A stretch of DNA of 64,000 nucleotides from Enterococcus hermanniensis (GTDB lineage: Bacteria; Bacillota; Bacilli; Lactobacillales; Enterococcaceae): contig NZ_JXKQ01000002.1 of assembly GCF_001885945.1 (NCBI RefSeq), positions 273,815 to 337,814 on the forward strand. The letters are read 5' to 3'. Positions 55,032 through 64,000 of this stretch are shown here, piece after piece (the first letter of the stretch is position 1; every line of letters begins with the position of its first letter). A model generated the notes under the pieces. The model saw only the letters and a list, made by a program, of their open reading frames with translations. It was not told the DNA's origin and did not search any database. A program made the position numbers and the translations under genes.

Positions 55032-56198
55032 TTAATCGTTGATATAAGCTGAAAGACGAGTCATCGCATCCACTAACGTTTCCATAGAAGCGGCGTAACT
55101 GATTCGTACATAACCTTCCCCTTCAGGTCCAAAAGCAATTCCGGGAATCAGTGCTAATTGATTTTTTTCTGCTAAATCAATACAAAATGCCATTGAGTCC
55201 TGTTCTTGGCCAGCAGGAATTTTAGCAAAAATATAAAAGGCGCCAGATGGACGCGCTACTTTAAAATCAAGTTTTGTCATCGCTTGATAAACAAAATCAC
55301 GCCGTTCACGGTATTCTTCTTTCATAACTTCAGCATCTGAAATTCCTTGAACCAAGGCCCGAACCGCCGCCTTTTGCGAAACAGTAGCCGCTGCCGTTAC
55401 CAAATATTGATGGACCTTAATGATTTGTGCAACTAATTCTGCTGGGGCAAAAATAAAACCGATTCTCCAGCCTGTCATGGCATGGGATTTTGATAATCCA
55501 TTGATCAAAATGGTTTGTTCGCGTAAATATTTTCCAAAAGAAACATGCTGTCCTTCATAATTCAATTCACTATAAATTTCGTCACTAATAACGAACACTG
55601 AATATTTCGCTAATGTTTTACTTAAAGCCGCCACTTCTGCTTCATTATAGGCCACGCCCGTTGGATTTGAAGGCGACGTAATAATGATGGCTTTGACTTT
55701 ATCACCATGTGCTGCCATCGCTTGATCAATTTGCTCAGGGGTCAGCACAAAGTCTGATTCTCGTGTATCAATGTATACAGGTTCTGCTCCGGCTAATAAA
55801 ATTAACGGCTCATACCCTGGATATGTTGGTGCAGGTAATAATACTTTATCCCCTGGCTCTAATATAGCTAATAAGCTAGCTGATAGCGCTTCTGTTGCTC
55901 CCACCGTTACTAATACTTCCGTTGAGGGATCATAATTAACGGTATATTTTTCAGACAAGAATCGGCTGGCTGCTTCCCGCACATCCATTAAACCCGACAT
56001 CCCTGTGTAATGGCTAAAATTCTCTTTGATAGCCTGACGTCCCGCTTCTTTTACATGTTCAGGAGTATTAAAATCGGGTTCACCTAATGTTAACTTCAAC
56101 ATATTTGGAATTCCTGAGACTTTCTCATCAAATTGACGAATTAATGAGACCGCGATTTCATAAACATTTTTGTTAAAGCGATTTTGCAATTTATTCAT
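55032..56198 (-). CDS. Class I/II PLP aminotransferase
   Basis: A 388-residue aminotransferase (PatA/AraT type). MLKLTLGEPDFNTPEHVKEAG, YTGMSGLMDVREAASRFL, TSPSNPTGVAY and the PLP lysine in INGLSKSHAMTGWRIGF mark the fold-type I family. The amino acid is likely aromatic, N-acetyl-diaminopimelate or alanine; sequence alone does not resolve it. GGAGG precedes the ATG. Single gene. Confidence 0.88.
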   Translation of the reverse strand: MNKLQNRFNKNVYEIAVSLIRQFDEKVSGIPNMLKLTLGEPDFNTPEHVKEAGRQAIKENFSHYTGMSGLMDVREAASRFLSEKYTVNYDPSTEVLVTVGATEALSASLLAILEPGDKVLLPAPTYPGYEPLILLAGAEPVYIDTRESDFVLTPEQIDQAMAAHGDKVKAIIITSPSNPTGVAYNEAEVAALSKTLAKYSVFVISDEIYSELNYEGQHVSFGKYLREQTILINGLSKSHAMTGWRIGFIFAPAELVAQIIKVHQYLVTAAATVSQKAAVRALVQGISDAEVMKEEYRERRDFVYQAMTKLDFKVARPSGAFYIFAKIPAGQEQDSMAFCIDLAEKNQLALIPGIAFGPEGEGYVRISYAASMETLVDAMTRLSAYIND

Positions 56199-56545
56199 AT
56201 AACCCCTCCATTTTTAATCATATTATCACAATCACTCAGATAGTAAAGAAAAAATTTTTATATGCTATTTTAGGCTTATTTCCACTGATTATAAGGTTCC
56301 TTATGATCCTCTTTAGTCAAACGAGAATAATTTTAAAAAAATAACTACTCTAAAAAAAATTTATTATGAGAAAATATTTTTTTTAAGTGAAAGAAACTAT
56401 AAAACGCCTATATTTCTGATAACGTTTTCTTCATTTTAGATAAAATAACGTTAATAATTATTTGTATTTTCTTTATATTCGTTGTGTTGAGTAATTTTAA
56501 AGCATAAAATAACTATATAAAAATAAATTAAAAAGGAGTTTCATC
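56199..56545. other. 347-bp AT-rich intergenic region
   Basis: No ORF or RNA found. TGATAACGTTTTCT at 56417-56430 is a 12 of 14 match to a cre site, and a second AATAACGTT stands about 20 bp downstream. Several A/T-tracts may hold the promoter for the + strand gene at 56546. Confidence 0.5.
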
Positions 56546-56917
56546 ATGCTAAACAAAAAAATAATTCGCTTGTTGCCATTTATTTTTTTCATCATACCGT
56601 ATGTTCATATCACTTTAGCGATGGATTATCTTTTTCATTCTATTATAGGGCTTTTACTATTTACTATTGTCTCTATTAGCATTGGATTTTATGCTAAGCG
56701 TAGCTATCAAATTCCACTGTTAATTTTTGGTAATGGCCTAAATTTTTTACTAAGTATTTTTCTAGTTTTGATAGAAAGTCCTATTACTACCTTTTATCAT
56801 TCTTCATCGCCTTTGATAGCTTCGATTCCTTTACTTTTGCTCTTTTTTATTGCACAATTAACTGGTATTTTCTGGGGAAGTCTCTTTTCAAAGAAAAATA
56901 CTGTCACAACTAAATAA
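56546..56917 (+). CDS. Four-helix membrane protein of unknown function
   Basis: A 123-residue integral membrane protein with four hydrophobic segments: about 9-30, 33-50, 57-78 and 88-112, with a short basic C-terminus. AAAGGAG precedes the ATG. No family recognised. A cre-like site lies about 120 bp upstream, so glucose repression is possible. Confidence 0.65.
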   Translation: MLNKKIIRLLPFIFFIIPYVHITLAMDYLFHSIIGLLLFTIVSISIGFYAKRSYQIPLLIFGNGLNFLLSIFLVLIESPITTFYHSSSPLIASIPLLLLFFIAQLTGIFWGSLFSKKNTVTTK

Positions 56918-56921
56918 CAAG

Positions 56922-56962
56922 CAAAAAGCTTCAACTCAATCAATTTGAGTTGAAGCTTTTTG
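56922..56962. terminator. Bidirectional terminator
   Basis: CAAAAAGCTTCAACTCAA pairs with TTGAGTTGAAGCTTTTTG (18 bp) over a 5-nt loop between convergent genes. Confidence 0.92.
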
Positions 56963-57001
56963 TGTTTCACAATAGTTTTAGCTAGAATTATCGATTATAA
57001 A

Positions 57002-57946
57002 CTATAGATTCGTTTTAAAATAATCTCTCGTTGCTTGCTCATCTGCTTTTAGCTGTTCGATCAAACCTTCGACCGATTCAAAAGCCACTTGTCCACGTAA
57101 CATATGATGCCAGCGAACATTTACTTTTTCACCATAGATTTCTTGATTAAAATCTAAAATATTGATTTCTACCGTCAACATTCGATTTGGCCCAAACGTA
57201 TCGTTGTGTCCGATCGATCCCATCGCTGGGTACCATTTTCCATCAATTTCAAGTTGATTAACATAAACACCTTCTTTTGGCAGATTCATGTCTTCTCGCA
57301 CCTGAATATTCGCCGTCGGATAACCTAACGTCCGTCCCCGTGCTTCACCATGAATGACAGTCCCACTAGTCTCATACACATAACCTAATAAATGATTGGC
57401 TTCGTCTAATCTACCTTCAGATAGCAAACGACGAATCCGCGAAGAACTGATTTTTTCAGCATCTTCGGTTTTTTTAGCGACTGTTACGACTTCAAAACGG
57501 CCTTTAGCATAATCCGGCAGATGTTTGGCATCTGCTTTTGGCCCTTTGCCGTAAGTATAATCGAAACCAGAAACAATTACTTTTGCGTGCAGACCTACAA
57601 TATACTGATCTACAAACTCTTGTGGCGATAATGCTGCAAATGATGACGTGAATGCTACTTCATATAATCTTTCGATTCCTAAGGCAGCTAAATGTCTCTC
57701 TTTTTGTTTTAATGTAGATAAATACTTGATCGGTTTACTTTGTACCCGTTGAAAAACAACCGCTGGATGTTGATTAAAGGTCATCAACGCTAATTTCAAG
57801 TTTTTTTCTTGAGCTATTTTTTTCCCCGCTTCAATCACTGCTTGGTGTCCACGATGCACACCATCAAAAAAACCTAAGATCAACACACAATCGTCTTGAG
57901 GAATTTCTTCAAGCTTATACGGGTGGTGTAATTTAATTATTTCCAT
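57002..57946 (-). CDS. ribF: Bifunctional riboflavin kinase / FMN adenylyltransferase RibF
   Basis: A 314-residue FAD synthase. The N-terminal adenylyltransferase domain has LGFFDGVHRGHQAVIE and ISSSRIRRLLSEG; the C-terminal kinase domain has GYPTANIQ and EGVYVNQLEIDGKWYPAMGSIGHNDTFG. It makes FMN then FAD, using riboflavin brought by RibU at 1506. It follows truB by 4 bp, the conserved truB-ribF pair. Confidence 0.96.
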   Translation of the reverse strand: MEIIKLHHPYKLEEIPQDDCVLILGFFDGVHRGHQAVIEAGKKIAQEKNLKLALMTFNQHPAVVFQRVQSKPIKYLSTLKQKERHLAALGIERLYEVAFTSSFAALSPQEFVDQYIVGLHAKVIVSGFDYTYGKGPKADAKHLPDYAKGRFEVVTVAKKTEDAEKISSSRIRRLLSEGRLDEANHLLGYVYETSGTVIHGEARGRTLGYPTANIQVREDMNLPKEGVYVNQLEIDGKWYPAMGSIGHNDTFGPNRMLTVEINILDFNQEIYGEKVNVRWHHMLRGQVAFESVEGLIEQLKADEQATRDYFKTNL

Positions 57947-57950
57947 ATGG

Positions 57951-58874
57951 TTATACCTCGTTTCGGATTACTTTACTTGGTTTTAACAACCAATTTTTTT
58001 CAGGGTGTTGACCATACATGCTAACTAATTGATTTTGATAGAAAAAAGCAAGCAGTTGATCCGGCATTTTTTTTAGTCCAAAATCTTTCATTGGCAAAAC
58101 TTGGCCATTTTTAACTTTTTGCCAATCAGCATCGCTTAAATCAATTCTTGGAAAATCTTTCATCGCTTCCTCGATTGGTTGTAAAGCTTGATCGATTTGT
58201 TCTTTTTCCATTAATTCAGCAACTTGAGCTAATGTCACTGCTTGGCCCACAGAAAAGCCCCCACTAGCCAACCGAGTTAAATCTGACATATGTGCCGGAT
58301 AGCCAAGCTTGGCTCCTAAATCAACTGCCAATGTCCGCACATACGTCCCTTTGCCACAGCTAACTTCAAATCGCCAACTTTGAGTTTTAGTTTCTTCATT
58401 ATAAACAGGCCTCGTTGTGCGCTTAAAACTTTCGATAACCGCTTTGCGCTCAGGCCGTTCAACCGTTTCACCTGCTCTAGCATACTCATACAAGCGGCGT
58501 CCGTTTACTTTAACTGCCGAGTACATTGGTGGTACTTGAGTGATCGTTCCGATAAACGTCGCCATTGCTTGATCGATTTCTCTTTCACTCAATCCTGTCA
58601 TAACCGCTTTTTCTTCTACAATTTCTCCGCTACGATCTTCGGTTGTTGTCGAAAAGCCTAAAGTTATTTCTCCTTCATAAACTTTTCCGCTCTCTTGAAG
58701 ATACTCGATCACTTTAGTTCCCTTACCAATACAAATTGGCAAAACACCATCAACATCAGGGTCTAGAGTACCTCCGTGACCGACTTTTTTTGTATGTAAA
58801 ATTTTTCTTAACTTAAAGACACAGTCATGACTCGTCATGCCGCGCTCTTTCCATAACGGTAAGATCCCGTCCAT
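57951..58874 (-). CDS. truB: tRNA pseudouridine(55) synthase TruB
   Basis: A 307-residue pseudouridine synthase. Catalytic Asp38 is in GHGGTLDPDVDGVLP (motif GTLDPxxxG). KSFKR-like and YVRTLAVDLGAKLG blocks and a PUA-like C-terminus follow. It modifies U55 of tRNA. Spaced by 4 bp from ribF. Confidence 0.97.
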   Translation of the reverse strand: MDGILPLWKERGMTSHDCVFKLRKILHTKKVGHGGTLDPDVDGVLPICIGKGTKVIEYLQESGKVYEGEITLGFSTTTEDRSGEIVEEKAVMTGLSEREIDQAMATFIGTITQVPPMYSAVKVNGRRLYEYARAGETVERPERKAVIESFKRTTRPVYNEETKTQSWRFEVSCGKGTYVRTLAVDLGAKLGYPAHMSDLTRLASGGFSVGQAVTLAQVAELMEKEQIDQALQPIEEAMKDFPRIDLSDADWQKVKNGQVLPMKDFGLKKMPDQLLAFFYQNQLVSMYGQHPEKNWLLKPSKVIRNEV

Positions 58875-58979
58875 CGCTGTTCCTCATTTCATTTAATATT
58901 CAACATTCCCATTATAGCATAGCTAAACAAAGAAATAAGAACCCGTGTTTTACCTGAATCTAAAATTCTGGATAAGAAA

Positions 58980-59006
58980 AAACCATCACAGCAAGTATGA
59001 TGGTTT
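58980..59006 (-). terminator. Terminator overlapping the NhaP stop
   Basis: AAACCATCA/TGATGGTTT stem with a 9-nt loop, T-run on the - strand; the stop codon (59005-59007) is in one arm. Confidence 0.8.
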
Positions 59007-61077
59007 ATTTGTTTTTATTCTTTTTCTTTTTGCGCCGATTCATCACAAATTTGATGCTTGGATCACTCGGTTGCTGGATCGCATAGGATTCTAATTGATT
59101 GACTTGATGTCGGTAATCATTGGCTACAAAATTACTAATGTCACCATTTACTTCATACTCATCAATTAATTTTCTTTCCAAATAAAATCCACGAATCAAT
59201 TCTTTTGAATATAGTGGATCTTGTTGAATTAAATAGGTGCCAAATAAGCCATGATTTTCGACTTGTTTCATTAAATTTTTTCGTTCATCAACAAAGAAAT
59301 CAATCAGATCTTCATCATAAACATCACGTAAATTTTCTAAACTGTCTAAAATAGCTTCACTGTTACGCAAGAAGACTTTTCTTAATGCTGAAATATCCTC
59401 ATTATCAACAGTTTCTCTTTGGTTCTTACGTCGTTCCCAAAACATTTTAGGGTGCAAAATAATTCGAATGATCCTTCTCACAAAAATCAACCAAAAACTA
59501 AGCAAAGAGAGCATTTGTTTAGTCACCGATTCGGATACATTTGAAATAAAGCGTGAATACAAACGATATGCTCCAGAATCGATTACATGACGACGGAAAC
59601 TCTCATCTAGTCCATCTCGTTCTACGGAAATAATCAGTGCTTGGATTTCTTGAAATTCTTGTTGCGCACTTTCGGGCATTGAATTATTAAAAACCAACTG
59701 TACTCGATTTTGATAATTAGCGATCACTGCTTGCAAAGCAAATCGCTCTTTATCACTTAATTCTTTGTTCTCCAGATCATCATATAATTGGCTGATGACA
59801 TCTCTAAAGATCAACATCAACTTCGGATCGGTCGGTGGAATAACTTCTCCTTCAGATAAAATCGGAAGAATAATCATCCCAATGATCAATGTCAAAAAGG
59901 TGACACATGCGGTAATGAACAAGAGTAAGGAACGATCAGGAAAATCCATCCCATTGATCGTCGTAGGTAAAATAAAGATAGTTGCGATACTGACAGTCCC
60001 TTTGACACCACCAAATGTTAGAAGTAACCGATCTTTTAACTGCTCATTACTTTTCCTCCAGCCTTGCGTAACGATATAAAATAGACTGACAAACAAGAAA
60101 CGTAAAACAAATAGTAATGCGGTTAATAACAAAACGATCTCCAACAAATGCAAGTTGGAATAATTCCGACTGTTCCATACAGGGGAAAAGACTTGCGACA
60201 ATTCAATGCCTAAGAAAATAAATACTAATGCATTCAGCATAAAACTAATCGTGCCCCAAGAGGTTTCAGTTACATTTGAAAGTTGGGCTTCAAACAAATT
60301 GACTCTGCGAAAACCAGTCGCTTGCAACACACCAGTTACAACCGCCGCAATGATTCCTGAAGCATGGAATAATTCAGCAATGAAATAAGCCAAAAATGGT
60401 AAAATCAATTCAATTAATAAGTAGGCCGAAATATCTTGCGCCGAAATTCGTTCGATGATTTTGATAATTTCGTTTTTGACCCACATAATGACTAAACCGA
60501 CTAAGACACCAACAATACTTGATTCAACCAAAGATATGGACGCATCTGCCGCAGAAAACTGACCTGTCAAAAGTGCTGCTACCGCAAACTGGAAAGCCGT
60601 AACCCCAGTCGCGTCATTGATCAGCCCCTCGCCTTCTAACACATGCATGATAGAGTCAGGTATATTTAACCGTTTCGCCAACGAACTTACCGCCACTGCA
60701 TCTGTTGGACCTAGCGAAGCACCAAAAGCTAAACAAGCAGCTAATGGAATCGTAGGGATAATCCAATGTAAAACGTATCCTAAACCAAAGAGTGTAAGAA
60801 TGACGCCGCCAAACGCAAGTAGCAGAATTAAACCAAAATGTTTAAGGATCGAAGGGATGTCCGCCGTTTCACCTTCACGAAATAGTAAAGGAGCAATAAT
60901 CATGACCAGGAAAACTTCTGATTCAAAATTGATTGAGCTTCCTACTTCCGTTAAACCCAGAATAATGCCAATAATAATTTGAATCATAAAAATAGGGAAT
61001 GAAGGGAAAACTTTTGCTAGAACATTCGATAAGGTTATGGAGATAGCTATGATGATGATAATCTCAACTAGGCCCAT
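59005..61077 (-). CDS. CPA1 sodium/proton antiporter (NhaP type)
   Basis: A 690-residue cation/proton antiporter. About 12 membrane segments (residues 1-410) include the CPA1 core FGASLGPTDAVAVSSLAKRL and GLINDATGVTAFQFAV, with the Asp-Asp/Asn-Asp ion site (NDATG). The C-terminal 280 residues are a cytoplasmic helical domain ending in Arg/Lys-rich RRKKKKNKNK. It probably exports Na+ or K+ for pH and salt control. It starts 4 bp after the 96-residue gene and sits between rbfA and truB. Confidence 0.9.
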   Translation of the reverse strand: MGLVEIIIIIAISITLSNVLAKVFPSFPIFMIQIIIGIILGLTEVGSSINFESEVFLVMIIAPLLFREGETADIPSILKHFGLILLLAFGGVILTLFGLGYVLHWIIPTIPLAACLAFGASLGPTDAVAVSSLAKRLNIPDSIMHVLEGEGLINDATGVTAFQFAVAALLTGQFSAADASISLVESSIVGVLVGLVIMWVKNEIIKIIERISAQDISAYLLIELILPFLAYFIAELFHASGIIAAVVTGVLQATGFRRVNLFEAQLSNVTETSWGTISFMLNALVFIFLGIELSQVFSPVWNSRNYSNLHLLEIVLLLTALLFVLRFLFVSLFYIVTQGWRKSNEQLKDRLLLTFGGVKGTVSIATIFILPTTINGMDFPDRSLLLFITACVTFLTLIIGMIILPILSEGEVIPPTDPKLMLIFRDVISQLYDDLENKELSDKERFALQAVIANYQNRVQLVFNNSMPESAQQEFQEIQALIISVERDGLDESFRRHVIDSGAYRLYSRFISNVSESVTKQMLSLLSFWLIFVRRIIRIILHPKMFWERRKNQRETVDNEDISALRKVFLRNSEAILDSLENLRDVYDEDLIDFFVDERKNLMKQVENHGLFGTYLIQQDPLYSKELIRGFYLERKLIDEYEVNGDISNFVANDYRHQVNQLESYAIQQPSDPSIKFVMNRRKKKKNKNK

Positions 61078-61081
61078 TCAA

Positions 61082-61372
61082 TCACCTCTTAGAACAATTC
61101 TCTTTTGCTTTAAATAATACTTTTAAGAATTCTCTTTTTTTATTTATAATACGGTCTTCTAATTCTGACAGCTCTTTTGATTCACCATCTAAAGAAAGTT
61201 GTGCTCTTTTTGTTTCCATACGTAATAATTCGTGTTTCATTCGATCCAACTTGCGAGAAGTTAAAACATTGATTCTTTTAATTTTTTGTTTTACTGCTTT
61301 ACGTTCTTCCGGACTTAATTCATCAAATTCTTTATGTAGAGCCTTCATCCGTTCTTCAAACTCCGTTGTCAT
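61082..61372 (-). CDS. Small coiled-coil protein paired with the antiporter
   Basis: A 96-residue highly charged helical protein (FEERMKALHKEFDELSPEERKAVKQKIKRINVLTSRKLDRM ...), coiled-coil-like, with no cysteine core. Not recognised. It ends 4 bp before nhaP, so it is co-transcribed and may regulate or bind the antiporter's C-terminal domain; inference only. Confidence 0.7.
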   Translation of the reverse strand: MTTEFEERMKALHKEFDELSPEERKAVKQKIKRINVLTSRKLDRMKHELLRMETKRAQLSLDGESKELSELEDRIINKKREFLKVLFKAKENCSKR

Positions 61373-61461
61373 TTCTTAACTTTGCCTCCTTGAAATATCC
61401 AGCAAAAGGATTATTTACAAACTTCATACAATGTAACAGTATTTCACTAAGAATGCAAAAA

Positions 61462-61485
61462 AAAACTCGAAAAATTTCGAGTTTT
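61462..61485 (-). terminator. Terminator after rbfA
   Basis: AAAACTCGAAA/TTTCGAGTTTT stem with a 2-nt to 4-nt loop and a T-run on the - strand. Confidence 0.85.
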
Positions 61486-61492
61486 AAAGAAT

Positions 61493-61840
61493 TTATTCTT
61501 TATTTAAATCACGAATCATTTGATCAATCTTAGAACCGTATTCAACCGATTCATCCAATTCAAAAAATAGTTCTGGTGTTTTATAAATCGACAAGGCTTG
61601 ACCTAATTCACGGCGAATCAAGCCAGTGGCTTTCGTCAATCCTTCTTGCGCTTTTTGCTTATCTGAAGCTTTATCAGATAACAAGCTGTAATAAATCGTA
61701 GCTTGCTGTAAATCACCCGTTACGTGAATATCTGTGATATTCACTTCTTGGACACGAGGGTCACGAACTTTTTTACGTAAAATATCATTGACCTCTTTTA
61801 AGATTTCTTGTGCAAGACGACGATCGCGATAATTTGGCAT
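61493..61840 (-). CDS. rbfA: Ribosome-binding factor A
   Basis: A 115-residue 30S maturation factor. [28 protein letters not shown] and [23 protein letters not shown] are diagnostic. The ATG at 61840 follows GGAGGTAG; a longer frame is not family-like. It is the last gene of the nusA-infB-rbfA transcript. Confidence 0.97.
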   Translation of the reverse strand: MPNYRDRRLAQEILKEVNDILRKKVRDPRVQEVNITDIHVTGDLQQATIYYSLLSDKASDKQKAQEGLTKATGLIRRELGQALSIYKTPELFFELDESVEYGSKIDQMIRDLNKE

Positions 61841-61966
61841 AATAGCTACCTCCTTGTACCTATTAAAGTTTCTTTTCTTCTTGTTTAGCCTTACTACCAA
61901 TAACTACTTAAAGCTATTGATAGTAGGTCACAAGAATCGTTGTTTACATTAGAAGGTTATCTGAAA

Positions 61967-64000
61967 TTATTTTTTCTTCACTTCTTGCATAACGAAGCCT
62001 TCAATAACATCATCAACTTTAAGGTCGTTATAATTTTCAATCATGGCGCCACATTCGTAGCCCATTTTCACTTCTTTAACATCATCTTTGAAACGTTTCA
62101 AGCTGGCTAATTTACCTTCGTAGATAACGATGCCATCACGAATGATACGGACACCACTATCACGTTGGATTGAACCTTCATTGACGTAACAACCGGCAAT
62201 GATCCCAACTTTTGAAACTTTGTAAGTTTCGCGAACAGTCATTTGACCAGTGATTTTTTCTTCAAATTCAGGATCAAGTAATCCTGTCATCGCTGTTTCG
62301 ATTTCTTCGATCGCTTTATAAATAATGCGGTGCAAACGAATATCAACTTCTTCAGCAGACGCTTGTTGTTTAGCTTGTGGTGTTGGACGTACATTGAATC
62401 CGATAATGATCGCATTACTTGCGGCAGCTAATGTAACGTCACTTTCATTGATGGCACCAACAGCTGAATGGACGATCTTCACACGAACACCTTCAACATC
62501 GATTTTTTTCAATGATGCGGCCAATGCTTCAGCAGAACCTTGAACGTCAGCTTTGATAATCACGTTAACTTCTTTCAATTCACCCTCTTTAAGAGAATCA
62601 AACAAGTTATCTAAGGTTACACGAGCATTAGAACTACGATGTTCAAGCAATGCACGTTTCGCACGTTCTTCACCAGCAGCACGAGCGGTTTTTTCATCTT
62701 CAAAAGTAGCAAAACGATCGCCTGCTTGAGGCACGTCATTTAACCCAGTAATTTCAACAGGAGTAGCAGGTCCAGCGGATTTATCACGACGACCAATATC
62801 ATTCGTCATTACACGTACCCGACCGTAAGTATTCCCTACTACGATTGGATCACCCACATTAACAGTTCCTTGTTGAACTAATAATGTCGCAACTGGTCCT
62901 TTGCCTTTATCCAAACGAGCTTCAATAACTGTACCAATACCATGTTGCGTTGGATCAGCTTTAAGATCTTCTACTTCTGCAACTAAAAGAATCATTTCTA
63001 GAAGTTCTTCGATATTTTGATTGAATTTTGCAGAAATTTCTACAAAAATCGTATCGCCGCCCCATGATTCAGGAATCAATTCATATTCACTTAATTCTTG
63101 CATCACATGTTGCGGGTTAGCACCTGGTTTATCGATTTTGTTGACTGCCACAATAATTGGTACTTTCGCTGCTTTCGCATGGTTGATGGCTTCGATTGTT
63201 TGCGGCATTACACCATCATCTGCTGCAACAACTAAGATAGTGATATCCGTGATACTTGCTCCACGTGCACGCATGCTTGTGAAGGCCGCATGTCCTGGTG
63301 TATCCAAGAAAGTAATTGGTTTGCCATTAATGTCAATTTGGTAAGCACCAATATGCTGCGTGATACCTCCCGCTTCACCACTTGTTACGCGTGAATGACG
63401 TAATGTATCTAAAAGCGTTGTTTTACCATGGTCGACGTGTCCCATGATTGTTACTACTGGCGGACGAGAAACTAATTTATCTTCGTCTACTTCTTCTGCA
63501 TCAAAGAAGCGGTCGATATCAGCAATATCAATCGTTACTTTTTCTTGTGCTTCGATACCATAGTCTGTTGCTAACAATTCGATCGTATCTTTATCTAATG
63601 GTTGGTTTTGGTTGACCATAACACCCATCATAAATAATTTTTTAATGATTTCAGCTGGTTCGCGATGGATTTTCTTCGCAATATCCGCTACATTCATGCC
63701 ATCTGTATATTCCAAAACTTCAGGAAGTTCACGGAATTTACGTGGTGGTACGGCAGGTTTTTGACTTGGTTGATACTTGCCTTTTTTGCCTTTTTTATTA
63801 TATCTATTTTTATTACGATTTTGGTTACCACCGAAACTGTTGTTACGATTTTGGTTGCCATAATTATTTCTGTTGTTGCTGTTATTGTTGCTATTGCGGT
63901 TTTGAGTAGTAGTATCATTCGAGCGTTGTCCTTGACTGCTACCATTTTGGTTTGAACGAGGAGTTTGGCTTGAATTATTTTGTGCTGGACGTTGTCCTTG
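61967..64000 (-). CDS. infB: Translation initiation factor IF-2, 5' end outside window
   Basis: 678 codons of IF-2 are visible and the start lies beyond 64000. The part from 63715 downward holds the IF2 N-domain ([21 protein letters not shown]), GTPase motifs [20 protein letters not shown] and [10 protein letters not shown], and the C-terminal domains. Upstream in the same frame lies a long Asn/Gln/Arg/Gly-rich linker (63730-64000, with repeats such as NRNNYGNQN) that is typical of the variable N-terminal region of IF-2 in Lactobacillales. The internal TTG at 63715 is not the start. Confidence 0.96.
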   Translation of the reverse strand, partial: QGQRPAQNNSSQTPRSNQNGSSQGQRSNDTTTQNRNSNNNSNNRNNYGNQNRNNSFGGNQNRNKNRYNKKGKKGKYQPSQKPAVPPRKFRELPEVLEYTDGMNVADIAKKIHREPAEIIKKLFMMGVMVNQNQPLDKDTIELLATDYGIEAQEKVTIDIADIDRFFDAEEVDEDKLVSRPPVVTIMGHVDHGKTTLLDTLRHSRVTSGEAGGITQHIGAYQIDINGKPITFLDTPGHAAFTSMRARGASITDITILVVAADDGVMPQTIEAINHAKAAKVPIIVAVNKIDKPGANPQHVMQELSEYELIPESWGGDTIFVEISAKFNQNIEELLEMILLVAEVEDLKADPTQHGIGTVIEARLDKGKGPVATLLVQQGTVNVGDPIVVGNTYGRVRVMTNDIGRRDKSAGPATPVEITGLNDVPQAGDRFATFEDEKTARAAGEERAKRALLEHRSSNARVTLDNLFDSLKEGELKEVNVIIKADVQGSAEALAASLKKIDVEGVRVKIVHSAVGAINESDVTLAAASNAIIIGFNVRPTPQAKQQASAEEVDIRLHRIIYKAIEEIETAMTGLLDPEFEEKITGQMTVRETYKVSKVGIIAGCYVNEGSIQRDSGVRIIRDGIVIYEGKLASLKRFKDDVKEVKMGYECGAMIENYNDLKVDDVIEGFVMQEVKKK

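Noticed and set aside
63715..64000. infB starting at the internal TTG at 63715
   Set aside because: The frame stays open to the window edge with the low-complexity IF-2 linker, so the start is outside.

Overview
The window is a low-GC Gram-positive chromosome segment, most like Enterococcaceae (Enterococcus/Vagococcus-type Lactobacillales). The signs are the gene orders scpA-scpB-rluB, dnaG-rpoD, hrcA-grpE-dnaK-dnaJ with CIRCE, rpsP-khpA-rimM-trmD-rplS, ylxM-ffh and infB-rbfA-truB-ribF, together with MapZ, MprF with an adjacent hydrolase, and AGGAG-type ribosome binding sites. No rRNA, tRNA, CRISPR array, insertion sequence or prophage was seen. The genus is an inference; no marker was compared with a database.

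Layout. 1-6300: recQ (partial), ypbB, ferredoxin, FMN-riboswitch-controlled ribU, the xerD-ribT-scpA-scpB-rluB operon and a Fur-family regulator. 6400-16700: cvfB, mapZ, dnaG-rpoD, a lysozyme-like gene, and the + strand hydrolase-mprF pair. 16700-22900: dnaJ, dnaK, grpE, hrcA with two CIRCE operators, and hemW. 23000-28000: an accessory block with an HHxxxDG acyltransferase and a small-membrane-protein/two-component cluster in which two genes carry in-frame stop codons. 28000-36200: a complete glycine reductase operon (grdX-grdE-grdA-grdB-trxB-trxA-grdC-grdD) with two TGA (selenocysteine) codons, preceded by a promoter, a cre-like box and a tandem glycine riboswitch with a terminator. 36300-40500: MarR/SDR pair, esterase-PadR pair with a 28-bp palindromic operator, and an FGGY kinase. 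40600-43900: rplS, trmD, rimM, a lipoprotein, khpA, rpsP. 44000-51000: small enzymes and acetyltransferases, pepD, tag, ffh-ylxM-DUF523. 51200-54700: PhoP/PhoR-like two-component system and pstS with a five-repeat Pho box. 54800-64000: small genes, aminotransferase, ribF-truB, NhaP-type antiporter, rbfA and the 3' two thirds of infB (cut by the window edge).

The most notable system is the glycine reductase operon. GrdE and GrdB form substrate-binding protein B, the selenoprotein GrdA carries the carboxymethyl-selenoether, GrdC/GrdD release acetyl phosphate, and TrxB/TrxA supply electrons. That gives Stickland-type ATP production from glycine. It would need SelA, SelB, SelC and SelD from elsewhere in the genome. 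To my knowledge this selenium-dependent pathway is typical of Clostridia and uncommon in Lactobacillales, so horizontal acquisition is likely. The leader suggests three-layer control: a sigma-A promoter, CcpA at a cre-like site just downstream, and glycine sensing by the riboswitch.
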